Positions 54,500 to 64,000 of a stretch of DNA of 64,000 nt are shown piece by piece. Source of the DNA: Blepharisma stoltei. Taxonomy: Eukaryota; Ciliophora; Heterotrichea; Heterotrichida; Blepharismidae. The notes under the pieces are model-generated. The model was not told the DNA's origin and made no database searches. It was given only the letters and a program-made list of their open reading frames with translations. Each line of letters starts with the position of its first letter. The first letter of the stretch is position 1. Location of the stretch: NCBI GenBank assembly GCA_914767885.1, contig CAJZBQ010000064.1, forward strand, positions 434,001-498,000, given 5' to 3'. A program made the position numbers and the translations under genes.

Positions 54500-55640
54500 A
54501 CCAATAATAAATTCTTAATTTTATAACACTTCAGTCTAAGACACCAAAAATTTCCCAGCACTATCTTAATTAAAGCAAAAATTATTATAATTTAAGAACA
54601 TCTACTTTACTAGTTAGATTAAAAAATAGTTCAGCTTTGAATAGAAGAAATACCGTAAATTTAATAGTCAAACGTAATTGGCTTTAAATTCATCTAAAAT
54701 AATCTGGCTAATTATTGAATTTTTATTACGAGCTCTACCATTTAAAATATAACTATATGTAAATGGTGCAAGAAGCGTTTTAATAGTTTAATTAAGGATA
54801 ATTATTTAGATTCAAATATATTATGACATTGGTTTATAATCTCACACATTAGGTGATTTTTGCACAAGCAAAATATATTTCTTTTGCCAATCTTTCTGAC
54901 AGAGCTGCCTTCAAAAATTTTAGGCTTAATCTAATAGAAAATTAAAAATTGAGCCTTATACCAAATAGGCTAGATTTAATTTTGATATCGATTTATTTTC
55001 TTTAGTCTAAGAATTAAGCTTATAAATAAATTAAAACGGTGCAGGAATCGTTCCGACCTCTTAACTGCTCAGCTAATGATGGAAAGTGGCTGAGAACCTT
55101 GACAAAAGAAGCGCAGCGTTAACACGCATATCCAATAACGTCGTACAGACGTAGTAAGGCAGAAATCATGATAAGATCAGCGAGGAATCAATTGTTGGAG
55201 TTATTTTTTTTTCATGGGTGGTGGAGCATAAAGTTTAAAAAGGATTCTCATAGCAGTAACTTAGGATGTTCTAGATCATTCAGGAAACTTACTCATCGTG
55301 ATACATTGCATATTTGTTTTGAGTTTTTTTGTTAGTTAGCAGCTTATTCAAAAATTCATGCTTTTTGATTCTCTGCAGAAGGCGACCTTGCTGATGTGAA
55401 GTGATAGGGCGTAAACTAGCTGAATTCTGGAAGCGAGTGCTGTCCTTCTTCAGGAAGAGGTATTACAGTGCAAGGCTTGTGCGGACTGACTTAATAGTTG
55501 CAGGTCTTTATGAATAGGAATAAGAACCTTTGGACCAGTGTGCTTTTAAATAATTTAAATTTAGCTAATTGAAGAAAAATAATTAAACTCTTAGCCTTTT
55601 TCAAGCGAGCTTAAACACCTCTTTTATGTTCGAAAATCGC
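54500..55640. repeat. Segmental duplication block Y, copy 1
   Basis: Matches 61160-62260 in the same order and orientation: AATAATAAATTCTTAATTTT, AGCTTTGAATAGAAG, AAAACGGT...GGAATCGTTCC, CACCTCTTTTATGTTCGAAA. About 75-80 percent identical by eye. No coding frame recognised. Confidence 0.78.
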
Positions 55641-56940
55641 ATTAGAATTTTGGCATCAAGAGTATTTGGGTGAAATTATTAGTCCAAAGAAATAATAATT
55701 TCAAGACCAATTTAATTAAAAATTTATAGCAAGAGTACACTATTTATTTGCTTTCTTCTCGATGGTTCTGATAAAATTGAGCACTTTGTTTACAAGCACA
55801 TGCTCACACATAAAGGGATGACAAATCTGCAATATTCAATGTATTTTTAAGCTGACTTTATTAATTGGCAAGCCAACTTACGAGCCACACTGAGAGGTAT
55901 TGAAAAGATAGTAAACAATTTTAGGCTGAAACTAAAGCCATTTTTTGTTTAAAAAATGTTCTATTCGAAAGATATTAGATGCATTGATTTCCAGGATATT
56001 TCTCACAGGGATCAGCCGTTAAAATAGCAAAAGATTACAATTAAAAATCCGATAAGGATTATATTTTCTATACTATTTACAAATAAGTAAAATATATCTT
56101 TTATAGTGTTAGAATATATATTTAGGAAATTATGCAGAGCCTTATAGAAAATTTTGATATATATGATTATCTCTCTTTTTTCAAAAAAAGCATAAGATAT
56201 TGAGGGTTATTGATCTGCTCATTTGAAAGTTATATCGTCAAATTAATTGACTTTTAAAGTTTAATATAATTTTAAAAATTCAATAAAATTTTAATAAATT
56301 GTAAATTTTTAATCCTAATTACTCTTTCTCATCTTCAGGATGGGACTTATAAGCTTCTCAATATTCAAATACACGAGCGGAAAAATAAAGCACAAACTAA
56401 ACAAAACAACTCCGAAGCTGCATAATAAAGTTTCCCGATTGTAGAAAAAATAAAATCACTAGATATAATTTACATAAAGAAAAATCAATATTTGCTTACG
56501 TCAAAATCGCTAAAAGGTGTCACCAATCTTTGATAAAACCAAAAGAAATGAAATCCCTGAGTACCCCTTGCATAAAGTAATGCTCTCAATTTAAGTGATA
56601 ACTTCTTGCAAATCTGCCACAAATAATAAGATCCAGCGAAGTTATACCCAAGCCAAATAATGTTGAATCAAGAGCAATGCATATTCCCCAGGAATGAAAA
56701 ATTTCCAGCAGCAGGAAAAAAATTTGCAATTTTTCCAACTATTAATTACGGCGCCTAAGAAAGGGAGACAATTTTGGTAAAATAGCCTTTCAGATTTTAG
56801 AGAATAGGCGATGAAAAGAAGGTAGCATTGGGCTTAGGTGGCAAGTGAGCAAGGACTAATTATAAAAATCAGCCTCTTTGTAATAGACTTTGTAATAAGT
56901 TGGCAGAGGATTATCAGTATGTGGCAAAAACCGAGGATTT
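55640..56940. repeat. Segmental duplication block X, copy 2
   Basis: Second copy of 48010-49900 without the MITE or the TIR element found there. Contains the degenerate membrane-protein remnant (56330-56700) with the same 15-nt intron sequence. Runs directly into the decayed WD40 copy. Confidence 0.78.
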
Positions 56941-57830
56941 TTTCGACCAAATATGGACTTTGAAGGTTTCTAGGGATTCCTGCTAAAAATGATATCTTTT
57001 ACAGCATGGCAGTGATGGCTCTGCCACAATTTACTCATGACTTTGAAATTTAGAGTCGGGACTGGGCCAATCCTTATTGCCAAGGATCCGCTGTGATCTT
57101 CTGCTTCCTTTGGAAAAACCAAAAAGATCTTAATCGCCCTGACTGTAGAAGGAACTATCATGAATTGGCATGGGACATCTGGAAAAATGCTCAATACAAT
57201 TAAGTTAGACTGCCAGACTTTAAGCCTAAACTACGAATATGAAGGAAACGCTTCGCTGCTATAGCGAGTCTACTAACGACGCAATCTTTAATTGGTTCCA
57301 GGAATAGGCAAACAGCTTGCCTATGTGAGCCACATTCATTTGGAGAAGTTTCTCAGTGGCATTATGATAGTCAGTGGAGGATGGGATAGTAGCATTTACT
57401 ATGGGATATCCTAAGTGGAGCTGTAGCAAGAAGGAATGTATTGCCTCAGATAGCTGGAGACCAAATAGACTCAACCTTAAACTTGATATTGATATGCGAG
57501 GGTCAGATTTCTGATCAATTTGCAGCTTTTGAGGGCTCACGATGCGTCATTGATATATTCAGAGACTATGAGGTCAAGTGAGAAAGCTTGCATGGTTTAT
57601 TCGACGCATTTCAGTAATCATGACTGTGTAGATATTTTTGCATTTGGTGGGGGGGTGTGATGAAACTTATTTCTATGAGGCAGGATCCAGAAGATGGTTG
57701 GCTTATTGATTAACTTTGTAAGGCCTATTTATTCTATTGATTTTGCAAATTATTCCAACAGGGCTGCAGTTGGAAGTGGAGATGGAAGCTTAAGAATGCT
57801 AAGTGAAATAAGGTAAAGATGAACAGGTAG
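56940..57830 (+). pseudogene. Decayed WD40 gene copy
   Basis: Follows the gene at 46049-47296 closely at the DNA level (GGAACTATCATGAATTGGCA, GTCAGTGGAGGATGGGA) but has several small deletions and frame breaks. It lacks the 5' end and the MITE, and no long frame remains. Confidence 0.88.
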
Positions 57831-58179
57831 ATTTCTATAATCCTATTAGATTAGCTTAAAAAACTATATGTTTTGATAGTTCCTATTTCCTTCACGCCAT
57901 ATGCTCTACAGTTAGTGCGAAGCAATCCTTTAAGCAGCTTGAGCTATGGATCAGTAAATCTAGAAGAATTGTCTCTCAAATCCGAATTATAAAGGAATTT
58001 TCATTTTCAATCCAAGCGTCAAGATTATTCAATACTACTTATTATATAGGAAGTTACCTTTAATATTCCGATTCTTTAGGCAACAATAATTTGCAATTGG
58101 AAACTAAATGCTGATTTGCTTTACCAAGGAGTTTTTATTGCCCAAAGAATCGAACTATTTTTTTAACTTGGTGTATGCA
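57831..58179. other. Spacer, nothing recognised
   Basis: AT-rich sequence between the WD40 and beta-helix remnants, with no frame or repeat recognised. Confidence 0.35.
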
Positions 58180-59990
58180 AGCATAGGAGCCATATGCAGG
58201 CATGCACATGGGCTGCTCTGTTTGCGCAGCTTTGGATATTATAAATTCTCAATTGCAGGATGGTAATTCAACAAAAGGAGTAGGAGCTATATATTCAAGT
58301 CGGAGTACCATTTACCTTCAATCTTCGTTCTTTAGTTAACTCATTTTCCCTCTGGAGCTTCATCAATGCAGCATATGACAGCAATTTAGAAATTAATGAC
58401 TGTCAGTTTCTAAACATCTTTTTTTTAGATAGGATCATCTATGCATATCAAGCCTCAATCTTAATAGAATTCTCATTTTAATAGATTTACAGATTCTGGT
58501 AGATATACCAGCCAGCTAGCAAGCCTATAAATAAGAGACTCCCATTTCAATGAGGAAATGGGGCTCTGGCAGGGGTCTATTTACTGTTTAAATTTTGAGT
58601 CAACTTACCTTGAAGATTGATCCTTTACAGAAAATTATGTGGGGCCTTTAGGTGAGGCATTATACACAACAACAAATAATAATAGAAATGCGAATGAAGC
58701 AACTGCCTATTTTTACTTAATACTGGAGGAGCAGGAGTGGCTATCTATGCAAATGATATCACTTTTGCGATTACTTCATCTCAATTTGCTGGTAATAAAG
58801 CTGACGTTTTATGCTCGGAAGCAAAAAAACTATGGGGGCCTGGAGGAGTTTATATGAGCTGTTCAAATGCGAATACAGCTTGGACTCAAACTTAGGCTGC
58901 ATGCTTGACTGGTTCTGCTGTAGCTATGTGTCATAGGAGCTATAGAATATCTCAAAAGCCAGGGTATTGAAGAGATAGCCCATACACAGATCAGCTCTGG
59001 GTATGTCCTAACCCTTATGCTTATCTTGGATCCTTTGATGCAAATAATGTCTCCTATACTGTGATTTCAGCAAAACTGCAAACGCAACAAATACCAAGAA
59101 AATTACTCTAGATCATTAAGCAGTAAGCGTATAAAATACGCGTGCTTAGCATTCAAAATCGTTATAATAATTTCAATTTTTTGCTTGCTCATCATTTAAG
59201 CTTTCTCACTAGAGATCCATAATCAATTCAGCCTTAAAACCGGCAGCTCTAGTGTCAGTATACCTGAAAATCTTTTTGAATTGCATACAATTGGTAAATA
59301 TTGCTTCCACTTTTGACTTAAGCTGGCCCTCAGAACTGAAGGAAATATTTTACATCCAAAATGGAGTAGACTATGTTTATCAACAAGTCTATTCTTTTGA
59401 GTGTTGCTTGAAAGAAGATACTGAAAGCGATGCCTGCTTCAAAGCGTTGATAATTATCGCAGCATTTCCAGCAATTGCTTTTTCATAGACTTTATTATAT
59501 GAATGTTTATTAAAGCCATTCAGAAATCACATAAAAACTTTTGAGATGATTTTATATCAACCTGTATCATTATTTTGTTCCTTATACACCCAGCATTCAT
59601 AAAAAACTGCTTGGCTTCTTAACTGCACAGAAATTAACCTGGAGAATTTTAACTCAAGGAAGATCTTTACATAAGATGCTGAGAGGTAAGAAACGTCTTT
59701 TATAGTTTAGCTGCTACCTTTCCTACTTTAATAGTATTAGTATTTTTTTTCCTTGTAAAATGTCTATAAGCATTATAAGGCAGAGAAAAATGGTGGAAAA
59801 TATCAATGTCAAGCTAAGATACGGATTTCTTTTAGTAGATTTAAGTCAAAACAATATTTTCGGGAATTTGTTATTTTATATAACAAGCTCTCTTAGTTTG
59901 ATGCTCAGTTTTTCTGACGGTTTTAAATATAAATATCCGTGCACTAATTGCTGCAGCCTTATTGCTATTATTTTGGGATCTCTAATTTGA
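58180..59990 (+). pseudogene. Decayed beta-helix membrane protein gene
   Basis: Scattered frames resemble a secreted right-handed beta-helix protein: GVGAIYSSRSTIYLQSSFFS, DSHFNEEMGLWQGSIYCLNF, NTGGAGVAIYANDITFAI, GPGGVYMSCSNANTAWTQ. These are followed by the C-terminal segment STFDLSWPSELKEIFYIQNG and hydrophobic spans (GNLLFYITSSLSLMLSF). Stops and frameshifts separate the parts and no IES-like insert explains them. TGA is used as Trp (LEDWSFTENY). Confidence 0.55.
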
Positions 59991-60379
59991 AAGCAAGCCC
60001 TTATATTGAAGATAACTAAATAATATAGAGCTAGCCGAAAAAAGCAGTTTGCATGGTCACAATCCGCAGTGGATTATTTTATTTAACCAGCTCTGGGATA
60101 TAGCGAAAATCATTTTATTAATTTTTATATTTATCGCAAATATATATTTTGTGACTTATTGATTCTTCAATTTATTTAGCTTTAGCCTGCTAAATCGATT
60201 TAAAAACATAAAGAAGTTATTTAAAGGCGCTAAGGTCATGCCTACTTCAAATCCTGAAGTTATTAGCCAGCCAGATGCTTTTAAAAATGGCAGAAGAAAT
60301 AATTTTTTTTCATCTCTTTAATTGAAAGCTTGAGCTTAAGACCTATATGTGCATTTTGCAAGAGAGTTTGAAATCTTAC

Positions 60380-60750
60380 CAGAAAATTTTGATCAATAAA
60401 GACCCTTTAAAAGTGCTTTGACTCTCGACCAAAGCCATGGAGAACTTGTTGATTTCTCAAATGCTGAATGCTTTTATGTTAACCCCAGGAGCTCAGGAGT
60501 GATTTACATTGACAACAATTGCTCTCAGCTATCATTAATTAGCTGCAGCTTTATTGAAAGCATCACCGGCTTAGTTGGGCGTTATATTTTTTAGGCTAGT
60601 ATTGTCAATTGAGTCTATTGCTTTTGATTCAAATATTTTCCTTTTCTTTTAGGAGGAGCTATCTATTATGCCTCACGAGTTTCTAATAGCAGGATTCCAT
60701 ATACTTTCAATCTCGAACAGCAGATTGTGAAAAATTTTGGCTCATAACGG
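60380..60750 (+). pseudogene. Second beta-helix gene remnant
   Basis: FKSALTLDQSHGELVDFSNA and SQLSLISCSFIESITGLVG, then a TAG, then GGAIYYASRVSNSRIP. The same kind of repeats as the remnant at 58180. It is cut off at the MITE end at 60745. Confidence 0.45.
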
Positions 60751-60766
60751 AGGGGGGGAGTAAGGA
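60745..60766. mobile_element. Solo right end of MITE family 1
   Basis: CTCATAACGGAGGGGGGGAG followed by TAA. No matching left end was found in the preceding 500 bp. A truncated copy. Confidence 0.5.
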
Positions 60767-60892
60767 AATTTTAGAAGCAAATTTTATCAAGAAATTCTTT
60801 GACTGTTTTTCAAATTTATGAATTGGATAGAAATTATAAATTACTATAATGCAGCCTCAGCCTTGCTTTAAAATCCTAAATAAAAAATCTTA

Positions 60893-61099
60893 ATGATGCT
60901 TATCTTTGACAAAAATAAAGTTGGGCTATATTTAGAACTAATTTTTGGGTTTGAGTGTAGGGATAAAGGATTTCGGATAATCAAAATTGCTAGTGCCTTT
61001 TGGACGAATATAACCCTTTATTACAGCCCACGCCAATATTCAATTTCTAATAAAGAAATGGCTTCTAATGCAATATTTAATCCTAAGCGATATTTATAA
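60893..61099 (+). pseudogene. Decayed LamG-domain fragment
   Basis: KGFRIIKIASAFWTNITLYY corresponds to GFGYSISCPFWTNPANDISF at 52960-53030, and the DNA upstream also matches 52200-52335. A short remnant without the rest of the gene. Confidence 0.5.
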
Positions 61100-61159
61100 A
61101 TCTTAATTTGAGATAATTTTGGAGAGGATAGCTTTTTTGCCGAGAAAGATGCTACGAGG

Positions 61160-62260
61160 ACAATTTTTTTTATTCGCCAATAATAAATTCTTAATTTTAT
61201 AATAATTCAATCTAAGATGCTAAAAGAATCAGCATCCAGTCTCCTAATGCTGTCTTAATTAAACCAAAAACTTAGGAAAATCTAGTTCTACTAGCTATAG
61301 GACATAGGAAACTTAGTGTTTTTTAGATTAAAAATGCATTAGCTTTGAATAGAAGAATACCCCTAAATTTAATATCAAATCCGTAATATTTTAAGTTTAT
61401 CTGAAATTAAAAAAATGCAGCTGCGAATAAATTTAGATTCAAATATATCCTTACAATTAGTTTAAAGTCCCACATATTAGACAGACTTTTTTACAAGTAA
61501 AATTCATTTCTTTTGTCAAATCTATCAGAGAGAGCTGTCTTTAAAGATTTTAGGCTTAATCTAATAAAAATTAAAAATTCAGCATTACTGGTCCCAAATA
61601 ATCTAGCTTTAATAAATTCCAAGTTTTGATAAAGATTTATTTTATTAGGTCTGCAAATTAAGCTTATAAATTCATTAAAACGGTATGGGAATCGTTCCTA
61701 ACTCTCAATTTCTGCAGCTGATGACTGAAAATGGTCTGGATACTTTGAAAAAATAGCGACGTGTTGATATATGTATCCAGAAAAGCCAAGAATCAATGTG
61801 GGAGTATTTTCTTAATGGGAAGGAGAGCAAAAAGTTTGAAAAGAATTCTCACAGCAGTGACTTAGGATGTTTCTAGGTCATTCAGGAAACTTACTCATCT
61901 TGATGCTAGACATTGCAGTTTTAAGCTTTCATTTTATTTAGTAGCGGGTTCAAAAATTCGAGCATTTTGACTCTCCATTTAAGGCGACCCTGATGATGTG
62001 CGGCGATGCGTCATAAACTATCTGAATTCTGGGAGCGAGTACCTTTCCTATTTAGGAAGAATAATACAGTGCAAGGCATGTGCCGACTGACTAGCTAGCT
62101 GTCGGTATTCAATATGTGAATAAGAACCTTTGGATACCAGACGGCATGCTTATAAATAATTTAAATTTAGCTAATTAAAGAAAAATATAAATTAAATTCT
62201 CGACCTTTTTTCAAGCGAGTTTAAGCACCTCTTTTATGTTCGAAATTCACAGTAGATTTT
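61160..62260. repeat. Segmental duplication block Y, copy 2
   Basis: Diverged copy of 54500-55640. It ends at the shared CACCTCTTTTATGTTCGAAA, after which the two copies go separate ways: block X follows the first, a hairpin element the second. Confidence 0.78.
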
Positions 62261-62282
62261 TGGTTTCAATTGCCAATAAAAA

Positions 62283-62370
62283 TATAGTCAGTGACACTGA
62301 CTGGCACGGGGTGCTTTTGGCTCGAAACTGAGCCAAAAGCACCCCATGCCAATCAGTGTCACTAACTATA
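62283..62370. mobile_element. 88-bp near-perfect hairpin element
   Basis: TATAGTCAGTGACACTGACT pairs with AATCAGTGTCACTAACTATA, and GGGGTGCTTTTGGCTC with GAGCCAAAAGCACCCC, around a 6-nt loop. TATA ends, no coding. Likely a small foldback element of the same sort as 33446-33892 and 37655-37716, though the sequences are unrelated. Confidence 0.65.
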
Positions 62371-63169
62371 TATAAAAAAAATTTTTAAATGAAAGATTGA
62401 TCTCTTGAACAGAATTCACATTTTCTAAATCAAGAAAAACTTTAAAATTAATTTTATGTCTCCTAAGTCTAGCAATAATTATTTATTTTTGGGTTTATTT
62501 CTTTTGTTAAAGCTTCTCCTAAAAATGTAGAAAATGCTATTTCTTTTTTTACGATTTCCAAAATGGATAATTAGATTTTATAAATGACAAAATAATGCAC
62601 CGCGTCTCATCTTCTGGTATAAAACTTACTTAATAAAGGTAAGCTCTGCTTACTCTTCTTTGATAAGAACAAGAAATAATAGGAAAATTACCTAGTTTTG
62701 GAAAAATTATTAGAGCGAGAGCCGCCTGCCACCACCCTATATGGATAACTTCTAGCAGTCTGAGGCTTACGCCGAGCGGCGAGTGAGTGGGTTGGGCCAT
62801 TTGGGTTGCCCTCCAGAAAATTCGAAAAACCAATTTTCTAGTCAAGCTATCGACTGAAATGAAACTCGTCACCCAGAGAGCCCAATGCCTAGTATTGCAC
62901 TAGGAAGTTTTCCTATTGATCTCGCAGACTTTGTTGAGCTTTCACTTTCCAACACCGATCCATATCCAAGAGGTAAAACCTTGATTCAGGAATAAGCTAC
63001 GTGTTTTTACATCAAAATATGATTTTCCAATTCTTTTGCTTACTCACAAGGGAGAGCTAAAAAGATTTGCTTTTCCAAGAAATTTGCATAAATATAAACT
63101 GATCCTTGCCATAAATTAATAGAAAAAGATTTAATGTTTTTGAGAAAAGTTTAATTACCCTTAAAGAGA
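62371..63169. other. Spacer with GC-richer repeat unit
   Basis: 62690-62990 is GC-richer and shares a diverged core with the IES at 5394-5915 (CCAGAAAATTCGAA...TTTTCT.GTCAAG). Around 63020-63045 is a worn MITE-1 right end (TTTTGCTTACTCACAAGGGA). No gene recognised. Confidence 0.4.
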
Positions 63170-64000
63170 CTAGACTTGAGCAAAATCAGAGTCTAGTGTA
63201 ATTGGAAGATCGGTTTCTTGAACACTAGGAGCATTAACTTTGCATTGCTTCGAGCCTGCTGCGCAGCCAGTGATAGTCCATGTACCTGTAGGGATATCAG
63301 CACCTGAGTTTGAAGTAGCTGTAAATGAACTTTTCGACAGCCCAGTTTTAAGCGGATGAGCAAAGTCAAGCACGATATTCTGACCATCGAAGCTGACCTC
63401 GAATCCAACAGAATCGACTCTGCAAGTAGTTCCTGTTTGAGTTATCGCTTGAGCACAAGTATAGCACTCTGGACCTGGCTCGCAAGTTGTGCAGGAGTCG
63501 GCACAAGCTAAATAAAATCTTACAAAGACAAGATGTTGTTGAAGCGACACTATCGTCATTAAGGAAGTATCCAGTTTCACATACATCGCATTGAGTGTTT
63601 TTTACTGAGCATTCAGCACAATGATTGGCTTTGGCGCAACCTAAGTAGAAATTACAGTGATAATTTTTAAGTTCATTAATAGTGCCATCATCCTTGCAAG
63701 CTTGGCAATAATACAACTTCTCTCTAGCTGAATCAGGATCGCAAGTCAAGCATGCATATTGAGAGCAAGAGGTGCAATACTGTAATGATGATAAGCACAT
63801 GGAGCCTGTAAGACTTTTGAAATTTTGAGGGCATATGCTATCAATGCAAGTTCCAGCAGGAGAGCAAGGCGCCGCTATAATAGACGGATCTGTGCCATCA
63901 TTTAATGTTATTGTATCATAGGGAGCACCACTTATGTCAGCACTCTTTGCAAGAACAACCCTATGGAACTTTCCCTTAATTGACTTTCCAAAATAAAATC
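63170..64000 (-). CDS. LamG/Cys-rich protein, C-terminal part (runs off the window)
   Basis: Relative of 52962-53997, in the opposite orientation. From the window edge: FYFGKSIKGKFHRVVLAKSA, Cys-rich repeats (CTSCSQYACLTCDPDSA, CAECSVKNTQCDVCETGYF, CADSCTTCEPGPECYTC), final beta domain (LDFAHPLKTGLSKSSFTATS), stop TAG at 63170. One 16-nt intron at 63508-63523. The frame is clean over 271 codons, so this copy is probably functional; the 5' part lies beyond 64000. Confidence 0.8.
63508..63523 (-). other. 16-nt intron in LamG/Cys-rich gene
   Basis: Coding-strand GTAAGATTTTATTTAG, identical to the intron at 53644-53659. Splicing gives TSCLSCADSCTTCEPG. Confidence 0.88.

Noticed and set aside
54500-55640. 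Structured RNA or rRNA-like segment in block Y because of its conserved GC-rich core
   Set aside because: No recognisable rRNA, tRNA or snRNA motif; the similarity is explained by segmental duplication.

Overview
The window looks like germline (micronuclear) DNA of a heterotrich ciliate, most likely Blepharisma or a close relative. Three sequence features support this. (1) TGA is read as Trp: conserved Trp positions in a three-repeat Myb protein (28632, 28944), a WD40 protein (46121), an ABC transporter and others are TGA, while every gene I could close ends in TAA or TAG. (2) Introns are 15 or 16 nt, GT...AG (24977, 42953, 45722, 53644, 63508). (3) Conserved genes are cut by AT-rich or repeat-like inserts with stop codons. 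Removing each insert between short direct repeats restores one frame whose length is a multiple of three. These are internal eliminated sequences (IESs), and many are MITEs. Because the genes are split by TGA codons and IESs, open frames under the standard code give only fragments; the gene models below are reassembled by eye.

Layout. 2.2-7.0 kb (-): full-length ABCC transporter with four IESs. 8.1-9.5 kb (+): adenosine-deaminase-like gene with two MITE IESs. 10.4-10.9 kb (+): PTPS/QueD-family gene. 11.8-26.4 kb (-): one giant gene, about 4,520 codons, with a Cys-rich ectodomain, one membrane span and a coiled-coil tail; it carries four IESs and a 15-nt intron. 28.5-34.9 kb: three-repeat Myb (+), an unknown basic protein (+), ciliary DRC2/CCDC65 (-) and an eEF1A lysine methyltransferase-like gene (-). 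35-39.2 kb: gene-poor, with a DHHC acyltransferase fragment, hairpins and two tandem MITEs. 39.3-48.0 kb: serine carboxypeptidase (+), coiled-coil protein (-), second PTPS gene (-), possible mitochondrial protein (+), SANT-domain protein (-), WD40 protein (+) and two small basic proteins (-). 48-64 kb: diverged segmental duplications and decaying copies of the WD40, LamG/Cys-rich and beta-helix genes, with a 1.87-kb TIR element full of 170-bp tandem repeats.

In the gene-rich part the genes are tightly packed: convergent gaps are 38-55 bp, and one divergent pair shares about 115 bp. Mobile DNA is abundant: at least 14 copies of a MITE with C-rich ends flanked mostly by TTA/TAA, a second MITE family with CCCCTTTAAATTGG ends, long palindromes, a satellite-bearing TIR element, and GC-richer inserts flanked by 10-16-bp direct repeats. 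Where these fall inside genes they must be removed precisely for expression.

No rRNA, tRNA or CRISPR was recognised. All boundaries are from manual reading and none was checked against a somatic genome or transcripts.
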